Below are positions 1 to 7,038 of a stretch of DNA of 9,107 nucleotides, piece by piece. Made by a program: the position numbers and the translations under genes. A model generated the notes under the pieces. It worked only from the letters and a program-made list of their open reading frames with translations, was not told the origin of the DNA and ran no database searches. This DNA is from Pseudomonadota bacterium (lineage in GTDB: Bacteria > Pseudomonadota > Alphaproteobacteria > Paracaedibacterales > CAITNM01). The DNA is taken from NCBI GenBank assembly GCA_026400695.1, contig JAPLON010000131.1, positions 8,619 through 17,725 on the forward strand, in the 5' to 3' direction. Positions within the stretch are counted from its first letter, which is position 1. Every line of letters begins with the position of its first letter.

Positions 1-35
1 TATTTAAATTAGCTAATTTTTATTATATTTATTAT

Positions 36-614
36 TTATTTTTTTGTACGGAAAAACCTTCTGATTTCCCTAAGAGAAGTAAAAAATGATTTGCCGTTAT
101 TGTAGATTGATTTAACAAAATTAGGAGTAGCATAATCTATTGCAGCTCCCACTGATTGCCACAAATAAACTCCCAAACCAACCACAACATTAGCAACTGT
201 CGGAGCAGCATTGGGAGCAACTTTGTCTTCCCCTTCTTTCAAAATCTCCTTAACTATTTCATTAGCTTTTGGGTCAGCACCTCCTCTTCCAAAAGGTGCA
301 TCACCAATCTCTTCTTTTTCACTAGTAAGTGTCTGAACATAATCGGGCTTTTCATTTTTTACTGTGCTATCTTCGATAGATTCATCTTCATCTTCATCTT
401 TATCTTTCAAAAACTTTACTTTTTTCTCTTTATCATCACCTTTTAATTTTTCGGCTAACGGTTTTTTGACACCAAGCTCATCATCTAAAATAGCTGCCGC
501 CTCATCCATAGCAGTTAGACCAGCAGATAGAGCAATCGTTGCCGCCAATAATTTAATGGAGTTGTTTTTTTGTGATTTTGAAATCTTTAATTTCTCTGTA
601 ATATTTCTTTGCAT
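36..614 (-). CDS. Hypothetical exported acidic protein (192 aa)
   Basis: I do not recognise this protein. Residues 1-18 are basic and polar, 19-35 are hydrophobic (KLLAATIALSAGLTA) and an Ala-rich EAAA ends at residue 41, which together look like a Sec signal peptide or N-terminal anchor. Residues 50-80 are highly charged, with an acidic DKDEDEDE run and many lysines, so probably disordered. A second hydrophobic, Gly/Val-rich segment lies at about 137-158 (ANVVVGLGVYLWQSVGAA), and the C-terminus is basic (REIRRFFRTKK). The layout suggests an envelope or secreted protein, possibly with a membrane-inserting C-terminal part; that is inference only. I chose the ATG at 614 because GAGGG lies 4 nt upstream. 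An in-frame ATG at 653 would add 13 residues but has no ribosome binding site and spoils the signal peptide. The opposite-strand frames here encode low-complexity Ser/Phe-rich peptides and are less credible. Confidence 0.7.
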   Translation of the reverse strand: MQRNITEKLKISKSQKNNSIKLLAATIALSAGLTAMDEAAAILDDELGVKKPLAEKLKGDDKEKKVKFLKDKDEDEDESIEDSTVKNEKPDYVQTLTSEKEEIGDAPFGRGGADPKANEIVKEILKEGEDKVAPNAAPTVANVVVGLGVYLWQSVGAAIDYATPNFVKSIYNNGKSFFTSLREIRRFFRTKK

Positions 615-829
615 CTTACCCTCAATAAATAAGTTAATTTTTAACACATCCAATTATTTTCTAAATTAGTTAACAATTACTTAATGAACTTACAAAGCAA
701 ACGAAGAAGCATACAACCATAAAATACGAAATATTTTACAAAGCCTATCTACAATCTAGGAGAAAGTATTTTTCAAAAATCCAATTGTACTTTAAAATCA
801 AGAGTATTAATTAGCATTTCGTAGTTTTA
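615..829. other. Divergent intergenic region
   Basis: This AT-rich stretch separates the minus-strand exported-protein gene from the plus-strand helical-repeat gene, so it should hold promoters in both directions. I see no convincing -35/-10 pair: TTGTAC at 785-790 with TATTAA at 805-810 has a spacing of only 14. A purine-rich AGGAGA at 758-763 resembles a ribosome binding site but has no ATG, GTG or TTG at a suitable distance with an open frame. No RNA gene was recognised. Confidence 0.4.
619..623 (-). promoter_or_regulatory. Ribosome binding site deciding the start of the exported protein
   Basis: On the minus strand GAGGG is followed by TAAG and then ATG (614-612). It is one of only two clear Shine-Dalgarno-like sequences in the window and favours this ATG over the one at 653. 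The 4-nt spacing is short but usable. Confidence 0.5.
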
Positions 830-1414
830 ATGAGTATTTCTTACAGAAACATTCGAAATCAAATAAAGATGATTCTATCTAAAAATTTTTCTCACGCACT
901 AAAAGAATCTGAAAACATCTCAGATCCTTGGATTAAAACTAAAATTCTTACTGAAATATCCCAACATTGCAAAGATCCGAAACAACAATTAGCCACTATA
1001 AAAAAAGCATTCACTAGCGCTTTGCAGTGCAACGATACAAACCGCACGGTAAATGTTTCATGCTGGCCTTTGAGGGAACTCTATAACCTTGGATTTAAAG
1101 AAGATTTTGATAAGGAATCTTCTCGATTGCTTACACTAGCTCTTACTGATAATTTTTCAATATCTCGTGAAAATGCATTGTTTTCCATATGCATGTCTAC
1201 CGTGAAAGACCGAAACAAATTTTTGATAGCGCTAAGACACTTTATAGACACATGTAATTATCGTTATTTTTGGAGATCTGACAGAGACTGTTATTTACTA
1301 GCACTAACTATGAAAGAAAATAATTACGATCCATCTTCAGTGGAAATGGTTCTTAATTGTATAAAGAAACCTAAGATAAGAAAACGAGCTGAGCAAAGTT
1401 TAATGCTGATTTAA
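830..1414 (+). CDS. Hypothetical alpha-helical repeat protein (194 aa)
   Basis: The function is not recognised. There is no signal peptide and no membrane segment, so the protein is probably cytosolic or translocated by a dedicated secretion system. The sequence appears all-helical and shows a degenerate repeat pattern of the HEAT/TPR type. Helix pairs recur around residues 22-65 (ENISDPWIKTKILTEISQHC, then an Ala/Lys-rich helix), 104-143 (NFSISRENALFSICMS, then KFLIALRHFIDTC) and 173-194 (IKKPKIRKRAEQSLMLI). The shared theme is a short loop, Arg/Lys, Ala/Leu and Ile, as in solenoid repeats that mediate protein-protein contacts. Cysteines (about 7) are scattered and form no metal-binding motif. 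The ATG at 830 has no Shine-Dalgarno sequence; an alternative ATG at 869 would remove 13 residues. It lies upstream of ftsH on the same strand, but a 156-bp gap makes a shared transcript uncertain. Confidence 0.65.
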   Translation: MSISYRNIRNQIKMILSKNFSHALKESENISDPWIKTKILTEISQHCKDPKQQLATIKKAFTSALQCNDTNRTVNVSCWPLRELYNLGFKEDFDKESSRLLTLALTDNFSISRENALFSICMSTVKDRNKFLIALRHFIDTCNYRYFWRSDRDCYLLALTMKENNYDPSSVEMVLNCIKKPKIRKRAEQSLMLI

Positions 1415-1446
1415 ACAGAACTATCCTCTCATAGAAAAAACACTTA

Positions 1447-1474
1447 TTGTAACAGTATCACGCAAAAATATATT
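1447..1474 (+). promoter_or_regulatory. Candidate sigma-70 promoter upstream of ftsH
   Basis: TTGTAA at 1447-1452 (4 of 6 matches to TTGACA) and TATATT at 1469-1474 (5 of 6 to TATAAT) are separated by 16 nt. They lie about 95 nt before the ftsH start, in the only sizeable gap before the three-gene block. In AT-rich DNA such matches occur by chance, so this is tentative. Confidence 0.3.
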
Positions 1475-1561
1475 TCAACATACATATTTCAAGTATAAGA
1501 ATTCACATAGCCTAAATTATTTAGTTATGCTACTTTAAGAGCCAAGAATCATAAGAATATT

Positions 1562-1566
1562 GGAAG
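1562..1566 (+). promoter_or_regulatory. Ribosome binding site for the TTG start of ftsH
   Basis: GGAAG is followed by TATT and then TTG at 1571. The site supports the non-ATG start, which gives the short N-terminus followed at once by the first membrane segment, as is usual for FtsH. Confidence 0.55.
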
Positions 1567-1570
1567 TATT

Positions 1571-3394
1571 TTGCAAAATAATTTCAAAAATTTTGGGCTT
1601 TTTGCCGTAATATTTGTAGGGGTATTTATTCTGGCGCAAATGTTTAGCGGCAGCCAATCTCATAATCTTACTCAAATGCCATTTTCTGACTTTCTAAATG
1701 CAGTTAAAGCCGAAAAAATTAGCGAGGTTACCATTAATGGTAACAACATTCTGATTCGTGCTAAGGACGGTACTTTAGCAGCCACATATGCCCCAGATCA
1801 AACTTCGTTGGTGCCTATACTTGCTGATAGAAACGTAACTTTCCGTGCCATTCCACCTGAGGAACCTCACTGGATTATGCAGGCCCTCTTTTCGTGGTTT
1901 CCATTTTTGTTGTTCATCATCTACATGCTATATGCCGTAAGGAATATGCAAGGTGGAGGAAAAGCCATGGGGTTTGGCAAATCCAAAGCAAAACTTATGT
2001 CAGAGCAACAAAGCAAGCTTACCTTTGCTGATGTTGCAGGAATCGATGAGGCAAAAGCCGAGCTGGAAGAAATTGTCGACTTTTTAAAATCGCCGCAAAA
2101 ATTTCAAAAACTGGGTGGTAAAATTCCCAAGGGGGTTTTGCTGGTAGGTCCTCCTGGTACTGGTAAAACTTTATTGGCAAAAGCAATTGCTGGTGAAGCT
2201 AAGGTACCATTTTTTAGTATTTCTGGTTCTGATTTCGTTGAAATGTTTGTAGGTGTAGGTGCAAGCCGTGTGCGCGACATGTTCGAACAAGCAAAGAAAA
2301 ATGCACCATGTATTCTTTTCATTGATGAAATCGATGCCGTTGGACGCCACCGTGGCATGAGTGCTGGCGGAGGTAACGATGAACGCGAGCAAACTCTAAA
2401 CCAGCTTTTGGTTGAGATGGATGGTTTTGAGGAAAATCAAGGTATAATAATAGTGGCTGCAACTAACCGTCCTGACATTTTAGACCCAGCTTTGCTGCGC
2501 CCAGGTCGATTTGACCGCCGCGTAGATATATCAAACCCTGACTTAAAGGGGCGCGAAAAAATTCTTTTGGTACATATTAAAAAAGTTCCGTTAGCAAGTG
2601 ATGTTGATCTAAAGGTTATTGCCCGCGGCACGCCTGGTTTTTCCGGCGCTGATTTAGCAAACTTAGTAAATGAGGCAGCCCTAATGGCAGCAAGCAATAA
2701 CAAACTGGCTGTAGGGATGCATGAATTTGACCAAGCCAAAGATAAAATATTAATGGGGTCCGAGCGCAGGTCATTAACTATGACGGAGCAAGAACGCAAA
2801 AAGACGGCCTACCATGAAGCAGGCCACGCAATTATTGCCCACTTTACACCAGGATCAGATCCAATTCACAAAGCCACAATTATTCCACGTGGACGTGCCC
2901 TAGGTGAAGTAAGGCTGCTCCCTGAAGGTGATAGCATATCAGAATCACGTAAAGAATTAATGGCTTTTTTAAAAGTTTTTATGGGCGGACGTTTGGCTGA
3001 AGAAATTATTTTCGGATATGAAAATGTTACCTCAGGAGCCTCAAACGACATTAAAAATGCCACATCAATTGCACGTTATATGATTATGAAATGCGGGTTT
3101 AGCGATAAACTTGGGTTTCAAAATTTTTCTTCTGATGAGAAATCGTATTCATCAAAAACAGCAGAGCTAATTGATTCTGAAGTAAAAGTGCTACTTGATA
3201 CTTGTTATAAAGAAAGTGAAGACATGCTCAAAGAGCATTTGGATAATTTGCACTTATTGGCCAAATCTTTGCTTGAACATGAAACCTTATCGGGATCTGA
3301 AATTACTTCATTACTTGAAAAAGGTAAGGTTGATTTAACCACAAGAGGTAAAAAAACCAAAAATCGTTCAACGGTACCATCGGTAGATGGCTAG
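1571..3394 (+). CDS. ftsH: ATP-dependent zinc metalloprotease FtsH
   Basis: FtsH is a hexameric inner-membrane AAA+ protease that extracts and degrades damaged membrane proteins and short-lived regulators. At 607 residues it has normal length. Membrane segments lie at about 8-24 and 104-123, flanking a periplasmic domain. The AAA module shows Walker A GPPGTGKT (193-200), the pore loop FVGVG (226-230), Walker B ILFIDE (248-253) and the second region of homology with arginine fingers R310 and R313 in RPGRFDRR. The protease domain has the zinc motif HEAGH (415-419) and D493 in SGASNDIKNAT as the expected third ligand. All key residues are intact. Translation starts at TTG, supported by GGAAG 4 nt upstream and by N-terminal topology. 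The 3' end overlaps dnaG by 8 nt, so the two are likely translationally coupled. The remembered usual neighbour in alphaproteobacteria is tilS, which is absent here. Confidence 0.97.
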   Translation: MQNNFKNFGLFAVIFVGVFILAQMFSGSQSHNLTQMPFSDFLNAVKAEKISEVTINGNNILIRAKDGTLAATYAPDQTSLVPILADRNVTFRAIPPEEPHWIMQALFSWFPFLLFIIYMLYAVRNMQGGGKAMGFGKSKAKLMSEQQSKLTFADVAGIDEAKAELEEIVDFLKSPQKFQKLGGKIPKGVLLVGPPGTGKTLLAKAIAGEAKVPFFSISGSDFVEMFVGVGASRVRDMFEQAKKNAPCILFIDEIDAVGRHRGMSAGGGNDEREQTLNQLLVEMDGFEENQGIIIVAATNRPDILDPALLRPGRFDRRVDISNPDLKGREKILLVHIKKVPLASDVDLKVIARGTPGFSGADLANLVNEAALMAASNNKLAVGMHEFDQAKDKILMGSERRSLTMTEQERKKTAYHEAGHAIIAHFTPGSDPIHKATIIPRGRALGEVRLLPEGDSISESRKELMAFLKVFMGGRLAEEIIFGYENVTSGASNDIKNATSIARYMIMKCGFSDKLGFQNFSSDEKSYSSKTAELIDSEVKVLLDTCYKESEDMLKEHLDNLHLLAKSLLEHETLSGSEITSLLEKGKVDLTTRGKKTKNRSTVPSVDG

Positions 3395-5111
3395 TAGTGA
3401 ATTAACCCCCTTACTTGATGAGATCCGAAGTCGCCTTAAGTTATCGGATCTAATCGAACGAACCACAAAAGTTTTTAGAAAAGGACGCACAGTAAAAGCA
3501 CTGTGCCCTTTTCATAATGAAAAAACTCCTTCATTTAGCATTGATGATGACCGAGGTCTGTACCACTGCTTTGGCTGTAATGCTAGTGGAGACCACTTTA
3601 GTTTTGTAAAAGAAACGCAAAACTTAGGCTTTACAGAAGCAATTCAAATGCTCGCGGAACAGCTTGGTTTAGAAATGCCAAAAAAAGAGATTTCAACAAC
3701 CACCAATAAAAGCACAGGATTAATTGAAGCCCTGGAGGCTGCTTGCATTTGGTACCAGGAACAATTACAACGCAGCACAGGCGAAGTAGCACGCAATTAC
3801 CTAGATGGCAGACAAATAAACCAAGCAAGTATTAACTTGTTTCGCTTAGGCTATGCTCCGAGCAGTGGATTAGCCAACCATCTTAAAACCAAGGGGTTTA
3901 GCACTAGTATTATCATGGAAGCAGGGCTGGTTCTAAAAGCTGATGACGGGCGAATTTATGATAGGTTTCGCAGCCGCATAGTCTTTCCAATTATCAACCC
4001 TAAAAATCAAGTTATAGCCTTTGGTGGACGCATTTTAGATAAAGGTGAACCAAAGTATTTAAATTCCCCTGAAAGCCAGGTATTTCAAAAGCGTTATGTA
4101 CTTTATGGTATTTCCCAGGCCCGTAAACATCTGCGCGGAAAAGCCATTGTGGTTGAAGGCTACATGGATGTTATTAGGCTACATCAGGAAGGCTTAGGCC
4201 ATGCCGTTGCCCCGTTAGGCACAGCAATTGGTATAGAACATATTCAGCAACTATGGCGCTTTGCTACCTGCCCTGTTATTGCTTTTGATGGGGATACAGC
4301 CGGTGAAAAAGCGGCCCTTAGCATAGTTGATAAAATTCTACCATTTTTAAACGCCAATAATAGCCTTAAGGTAATGTTCCTACCTAAGGGTGAGGACCCT
4401 GATTCCTTTGTTAAAAATGCCGGCAAGATTGCTTTTGAAAAATTGGCTGACAACCCTCACCCAATTTATGAGCTGCTATGGCAAGAAACAACGAAAAATT
4501 TTAAGCTTGATCAATTAAGCCCCGAAGAATTTTTACAAATAAAAGCCATCATTAAAACCCAATTACAGCGCATTGAAAATAATGATTTGCGCCAAGCCTA
4601 TTTTAGGCAGTTTGACCAACTACTCTTTCGCTTTGAAAAACAAAAGAGCACTCAACCTAAAAAGCGCAGCCTGGCTTTACCAATTCTAACAAATGATATT
4701 TGTGAAAAAATTTTATTGGTAACTTTGATAAATCATCCCTATCTATGGGAAGACGTAGGTGAAAACTTAATGGGGATTTCTTTTAAGGACCCTCTTTTTG
4801 AAACCTACCGACAGGAGCTGATTGATTATTTTGCAAATGAGATACATAATGAAAGCGCATCATCAAGCCTGCCGGAGAAACTTGTATATTTACAAAAAAT
4901 TAGCGATGAAGGGTTTTACAGTCGTGTACCCTTTGCTAAAATTGGTTATGATCAAGAAACGGCTAAAATTGGTTGGCTTGAAGCCTTTAATAAGTTATGC
5001 AATCAACAGTTACTACAAAATGATCAAAAACAAAGTGCCCAGCATTTGAAGGATGATTTTAACTTATCAAATTGGCAGCGCTTAAAGGCTATAAAGCAAA
5101 CATTAACATAG
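3387..5111 (+). CDS. dnaG: DNA primase DnaG
   Basis: DnaG synthesises the short RNA primers for chromosome replication at the fork, together with the replicative helicase DnaB. The 574 residues begin with a CHC2-type zinc-binding domain, ligands C40, H43, C61 and C64. The RNA polymerase core follows, with the conserved basic stretch RFRSRIVFPI (193-202) and FGGRILDKGEPKYLNSPES (212-230). The Toprim catalytic acids are visible as E257 in VVEGYMDV, D301 and D303 in FDGDTAG, and D337 and D339 in EDPD. The divergent C-terminal part (about 430-574) fits the helicase-interacting domain. The start ATG lies inside the end of ftsH in the sequence ATGGCTAG and lacks a good ribosome binding site, which suggests coupled translation. 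rpoD follows after 19 nt, the dnaG-rpoD order known from the macromolecular synthesis operon, but rpsU is not present. Confidence 0.97.
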   Translation: MASSELTPLLDEIRSRLKLSDLIERTTKVFRKGRTVKALCPFHNEKTPSFSIDDDRGLYHCFGCNASGDHFSFVKETQNLGFTEAIQMLAEQLGLEMPKKEISTTTNKSTGLIEALEAACIWYQEQLQRSTGEVARNYLDGRQINQASINLFRLGYAPSSGLANHLKTKGFSTSIIMEAGLVLKADDGRIYDRFRSRIVFPIINPKNQVIAFGGRILDKGEPKYLNSPESQVFQKRYVLYGISQARKHLRGKAIVVEGYMDVIRLHQEGLGHAVAPLGTAIGIEHIQQLWRFATCPVIAFDGDTAGEKAALSIVDKILPFLNANNSLKVMFLPKGEDPDSFVKNAGKIAFEKLADNPHPIYELLWQETTKNFKLDQLSPEEFLQIKAIIKTQLQRIENNDLRQAYFRQFDQLLFRFEKQKSTQPKKRSLALPILTNDICEKILLVTLINHPYLWEDVGENLMGISFKDPLFETYRQELIDYFANEIHNESASSSLPEKLVYLQKISDEGFYSRVPFAKIGYDQETAKIGWLEAFNKLCNQQLLQNDQKQSAQHLKDDFNLSNWQRLKAIKQTLT

Positions 5112-5130
5112 AAATGGATTTAGAAAAATT

Positions 5131-6993
5131 ATGGCAAAAGCATTGAAAAAAGATGTTGTGATTGATTCTGAGGGTGATGATGATCTTCCCCTTATCGAGT
5201 TAGGAAAAGTAAACCCAGCTTTAAGAAAATTAATTCACCGTGGTAAAGAGCGTGGATTCATTACCTATGATGAGCTTAACGAGGCATTGCCACAAGCTCA
5301 GCTGAGTTCTGAGCAAATTGACGAAGCGATGACTACCATTGCGGACATGGGTATAAGCGTTGTTGATTCAGATGATGTTGAAGAAACACCACTTTCTGGT
5401 GAGCTTGAGCACGATCTTTCAGCCTTTAAGTTTGATGAACAAGCTGAAGAAGAAGAAGAAGATATTTCCGGACGTACTGATGACCCAGTACGCATGTATT
5501 TACGGGAAATGGGTAACGTTGAGCTACTGTCACGCGAAGGTGAAATTGCAATCGCACAGCGTATTGAAAGCGGCAAAGTTACTCTGATTGGCAGCTTATG
5601 TGAAAGCCCTCTCACCTATAATACCATTTTAAATTGGCAGAAAAGACTTGCTGATTCGCAAATGCTAGTACGCGATATCATTACGTTTGATAGTAATGCT
5701 GCATACGAAGATAGCCCAGATGATTTTGAAGAAGACGCAGAGGCAGATGAGGTAGAGTCAAAAGTTCCTGAAATTGATGATGCTACCCGCACTCGTTTAC
5801 TAGAACAGCTTAAAAACTTTTCTCAAGATCAGGAAAAGTATATGTTTGCGTTGACCCAAAAAGCGACTTTAACTGCAAAAGATATTGAGAAAATACGCGA
5901 TAAACTAGTAACAGCATTTGAAGATCTGCGCATTAATCCATCTAGGATTGAAGAACTACTGATTATGCATACTGAAGCCATTAAGCCGATTACGGCACTA
6001 GAACGTGATATTGTAAGCGTTGCAGAAACTTTTGGAGTTAAGCGTGAAGATTATTTGAAAGAATATAGTGGCGCCCTAATTAACCATGCGTGGCTAGAAA
6101 AAATTTCAAAAATTACCAAAAAGGGCTGGAAAGATTTTCTTGAGAAAAAATCAGACAAGATTGAAACTTTAATTGAACTTATGGCTGGCCTTGAAATTTC
6201 GGTTGGACTTGCATATACACGTTTTCGTGAAATTGTTAGCTCTATTCAAAAGGGTGAACGCGAAACAACCAGGGCTAAAAAAGAAATGATCGAAGCAAAC
6301 CTTCGTTTGGTTATTTCTATTGCTAAAAAGTACACCAACCGTGGATTACAGTTTTTGGACCTTATTCAAGAGGGCAACATTGGCCTGATGAAAGCGGTTG
6401 ATAAGTTTGAATACCGTCGTGGTTATAAATTTTCAACATACGCTACATGGTGGATTAGACAAGCCATTACCAGATCAATTGCTGATCAGGCTCGTACAAT
6501 TCGTATACCTGTTCACATGATTGAAACTATTAACAAACTTGTGCGTACTTCCAGGCAGATGATGCATGAAATTGGCCGCGAGCCAACTCCGGAAGAACTA
6601 GCGGTTAAATTGATGATGCCACTTGATAAAGTGCGCAAAGTTATGAAAATTGCCAAGGAACCTATTTCTTTGGAAACGCCAATTGGTGATGAGGAAGATT
6701 CACACTTGGGTGATTTCATTGAAGATAAAAATGCGATGCAGCCAATTGATGCAGCAATTAATGCTAACTTGAAGGAAACGACAACTCGTATTTTAGCAAG
6801 CCTAACAGCGCGTGAAGAACGGGTACTACGTATGCGCTTTGGAATTGGTATGAACAGTGACCATACTTTGGAAGAAGTTGGCCAACAGTTTGCCGTAACC
6901 AGAGAGCGTATTCGCCAGATTGAAGCAAAAGCTTTGCGTAAATTAAAACACCCAAGCCGCAGCCGTAAGTTACGGAGCTTTTTGGATACTTAA
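5131..6993 (+). CDS. rpoD: RNA polymerase primary sigma factor RpoD (sigma-70)
   Basis: RpoD directs core RNA polymerase to housekeeping promoters. The 620 residues show region 1.1 (about 20-80), an acidic linker (EEEEEDISGRTDDP), region 1.2 (about 115-150) and a long non-conserved insertion (about 150-375) typical of proteobacterial primary sigmas. Region 2 (about 388-460) carries the core-binding and -10 recognition sequences, with EANLRLVISIAKKYTNRGLQ, FLDLIQEGNIGLMKAVDKFE and YKFSTYATWWIRQAITRSI. Region 3 is at about 462-540, including the finger IGDEEDSHLGDFIED (518-532). Region 4 (about 555-618) has the helix-turn-helix TLEEVGQQFAVTRERIRQIEAKALRKLKHP for -35 recognition. Nothing is truncated. 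The start ATG lies 19 nt after the dnaG stop and has no clear Shine-Dalgarno sequence. The gene is followed directly by a terminator hairpin, marking the end of the ftsH-dnaG-rpoD unit. Confidence 0.98.
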   Translation: MAKALKKDVVIDSEGDDDLPLIELGKVNPALRKLIHRGKERGFITYDELNEALPQAQLSSEQIDEAMTTIADMGISVVDSDDVEETPLSGELEHDLSAFKFDEQAEEEEEDISGRTDDPVRMYLREMGNVELLSREGEIAIAQRIESGKVTLIGSLCESPLTYNTILNWQKRLADSQMLVRDIITFDSNAAYEDSPDDFEEDAEADEVESKVPEIDDATRTRLLEQLKNFSQDQEKYMFALTQKATLTAKDIEKIRDKLVTAFEDLRINPSRIEELLIMHTEAIKPITALERDIVSVAETFGVKREDYLKEYSGALINHAWLEKISKITKKGWKDFLEKKSDKIETLIELMAGLEISVGLAYTRFREIVSSIQKGERETTRAKKEMIEANLRLVISIAKKYTNRGLQFLDLIQEGNIGLMKAVDKFEYRRGYKFSTYATWWIRQAITRSIADQARTIRIPVHMIETINKLVRTSRQMMHEIGREPTPEELAVKLMMPLDKVRKVMKIAKEPISLETPIGDEEDSHLGDFIEDKNAMQPIDAAINANLKETTTRILASLTAREERVLRMRFGIGMNSDHTLEEVGQQFAVTRERIRQIEAKALRKLKHPSRSRKLRSFLDT

Positions 6994-7002
6994 GGTTTAG
7001 TG

Positions 7003-7038
7003 GATCCCCTTGAAAAAGGGGATCAAAACTTTATTTTT
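7003..7038 (+). terminator. Rho-independent terminator after rpoD
   Basis: A perfect 9-bp inverted repeat (GATCCCCTT at 7003-7011 and AAGGGGATC at 7016-7024) is closed by a GAAA tetraloop. It is followed by AAAAC and a T-rich stretch at 7030-7038. It begins 9 nt after the rpoD stop. The intergenic space to the convergent gene is only 43 bp, so this one hairpin probably serves as the barrier between the two transcripts. In the minus direction no T-run follows the hairpin, so termination there should be weaker. Confidence 0.85.

Noticed and set aside
156..669. Plus-strand open frames opposite the exported-protein gene
   Set aside because: They encode Phe/Ile- and Ser-rich low-complexity peptides produced by the antisense of Lys/Glu/Asp codons. 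The minus-strand frame has a signal peptide and ribosome binding site.
758..763. AGGAGA as the ribosome binding site of an unannotated small gene
   Set aside because: No ATG, GTG or TTG follows at a suitable distance with an open frame.
766..780. ATTTTT-C-AAAAAT inverted repeat as a terminator or operator
   Set aside because: The arms are only A and T with a one-base loop, which arises easily by chance in this AT-rich DNA, and no transcript end is expected here.
2104..3063. Minus-strand open frames inside ftsH
   Set aside because: They overlap conserved AAA+ and protease motifs of ftsH and show no domain character; they are shadows of the real gene.
4822..5049. Plus-strand frame inside the 3' end of dnaG
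   Set aside because: It lies in another frame of the DnaG C-terminal domain with no ribosome binding site or recognisable content.
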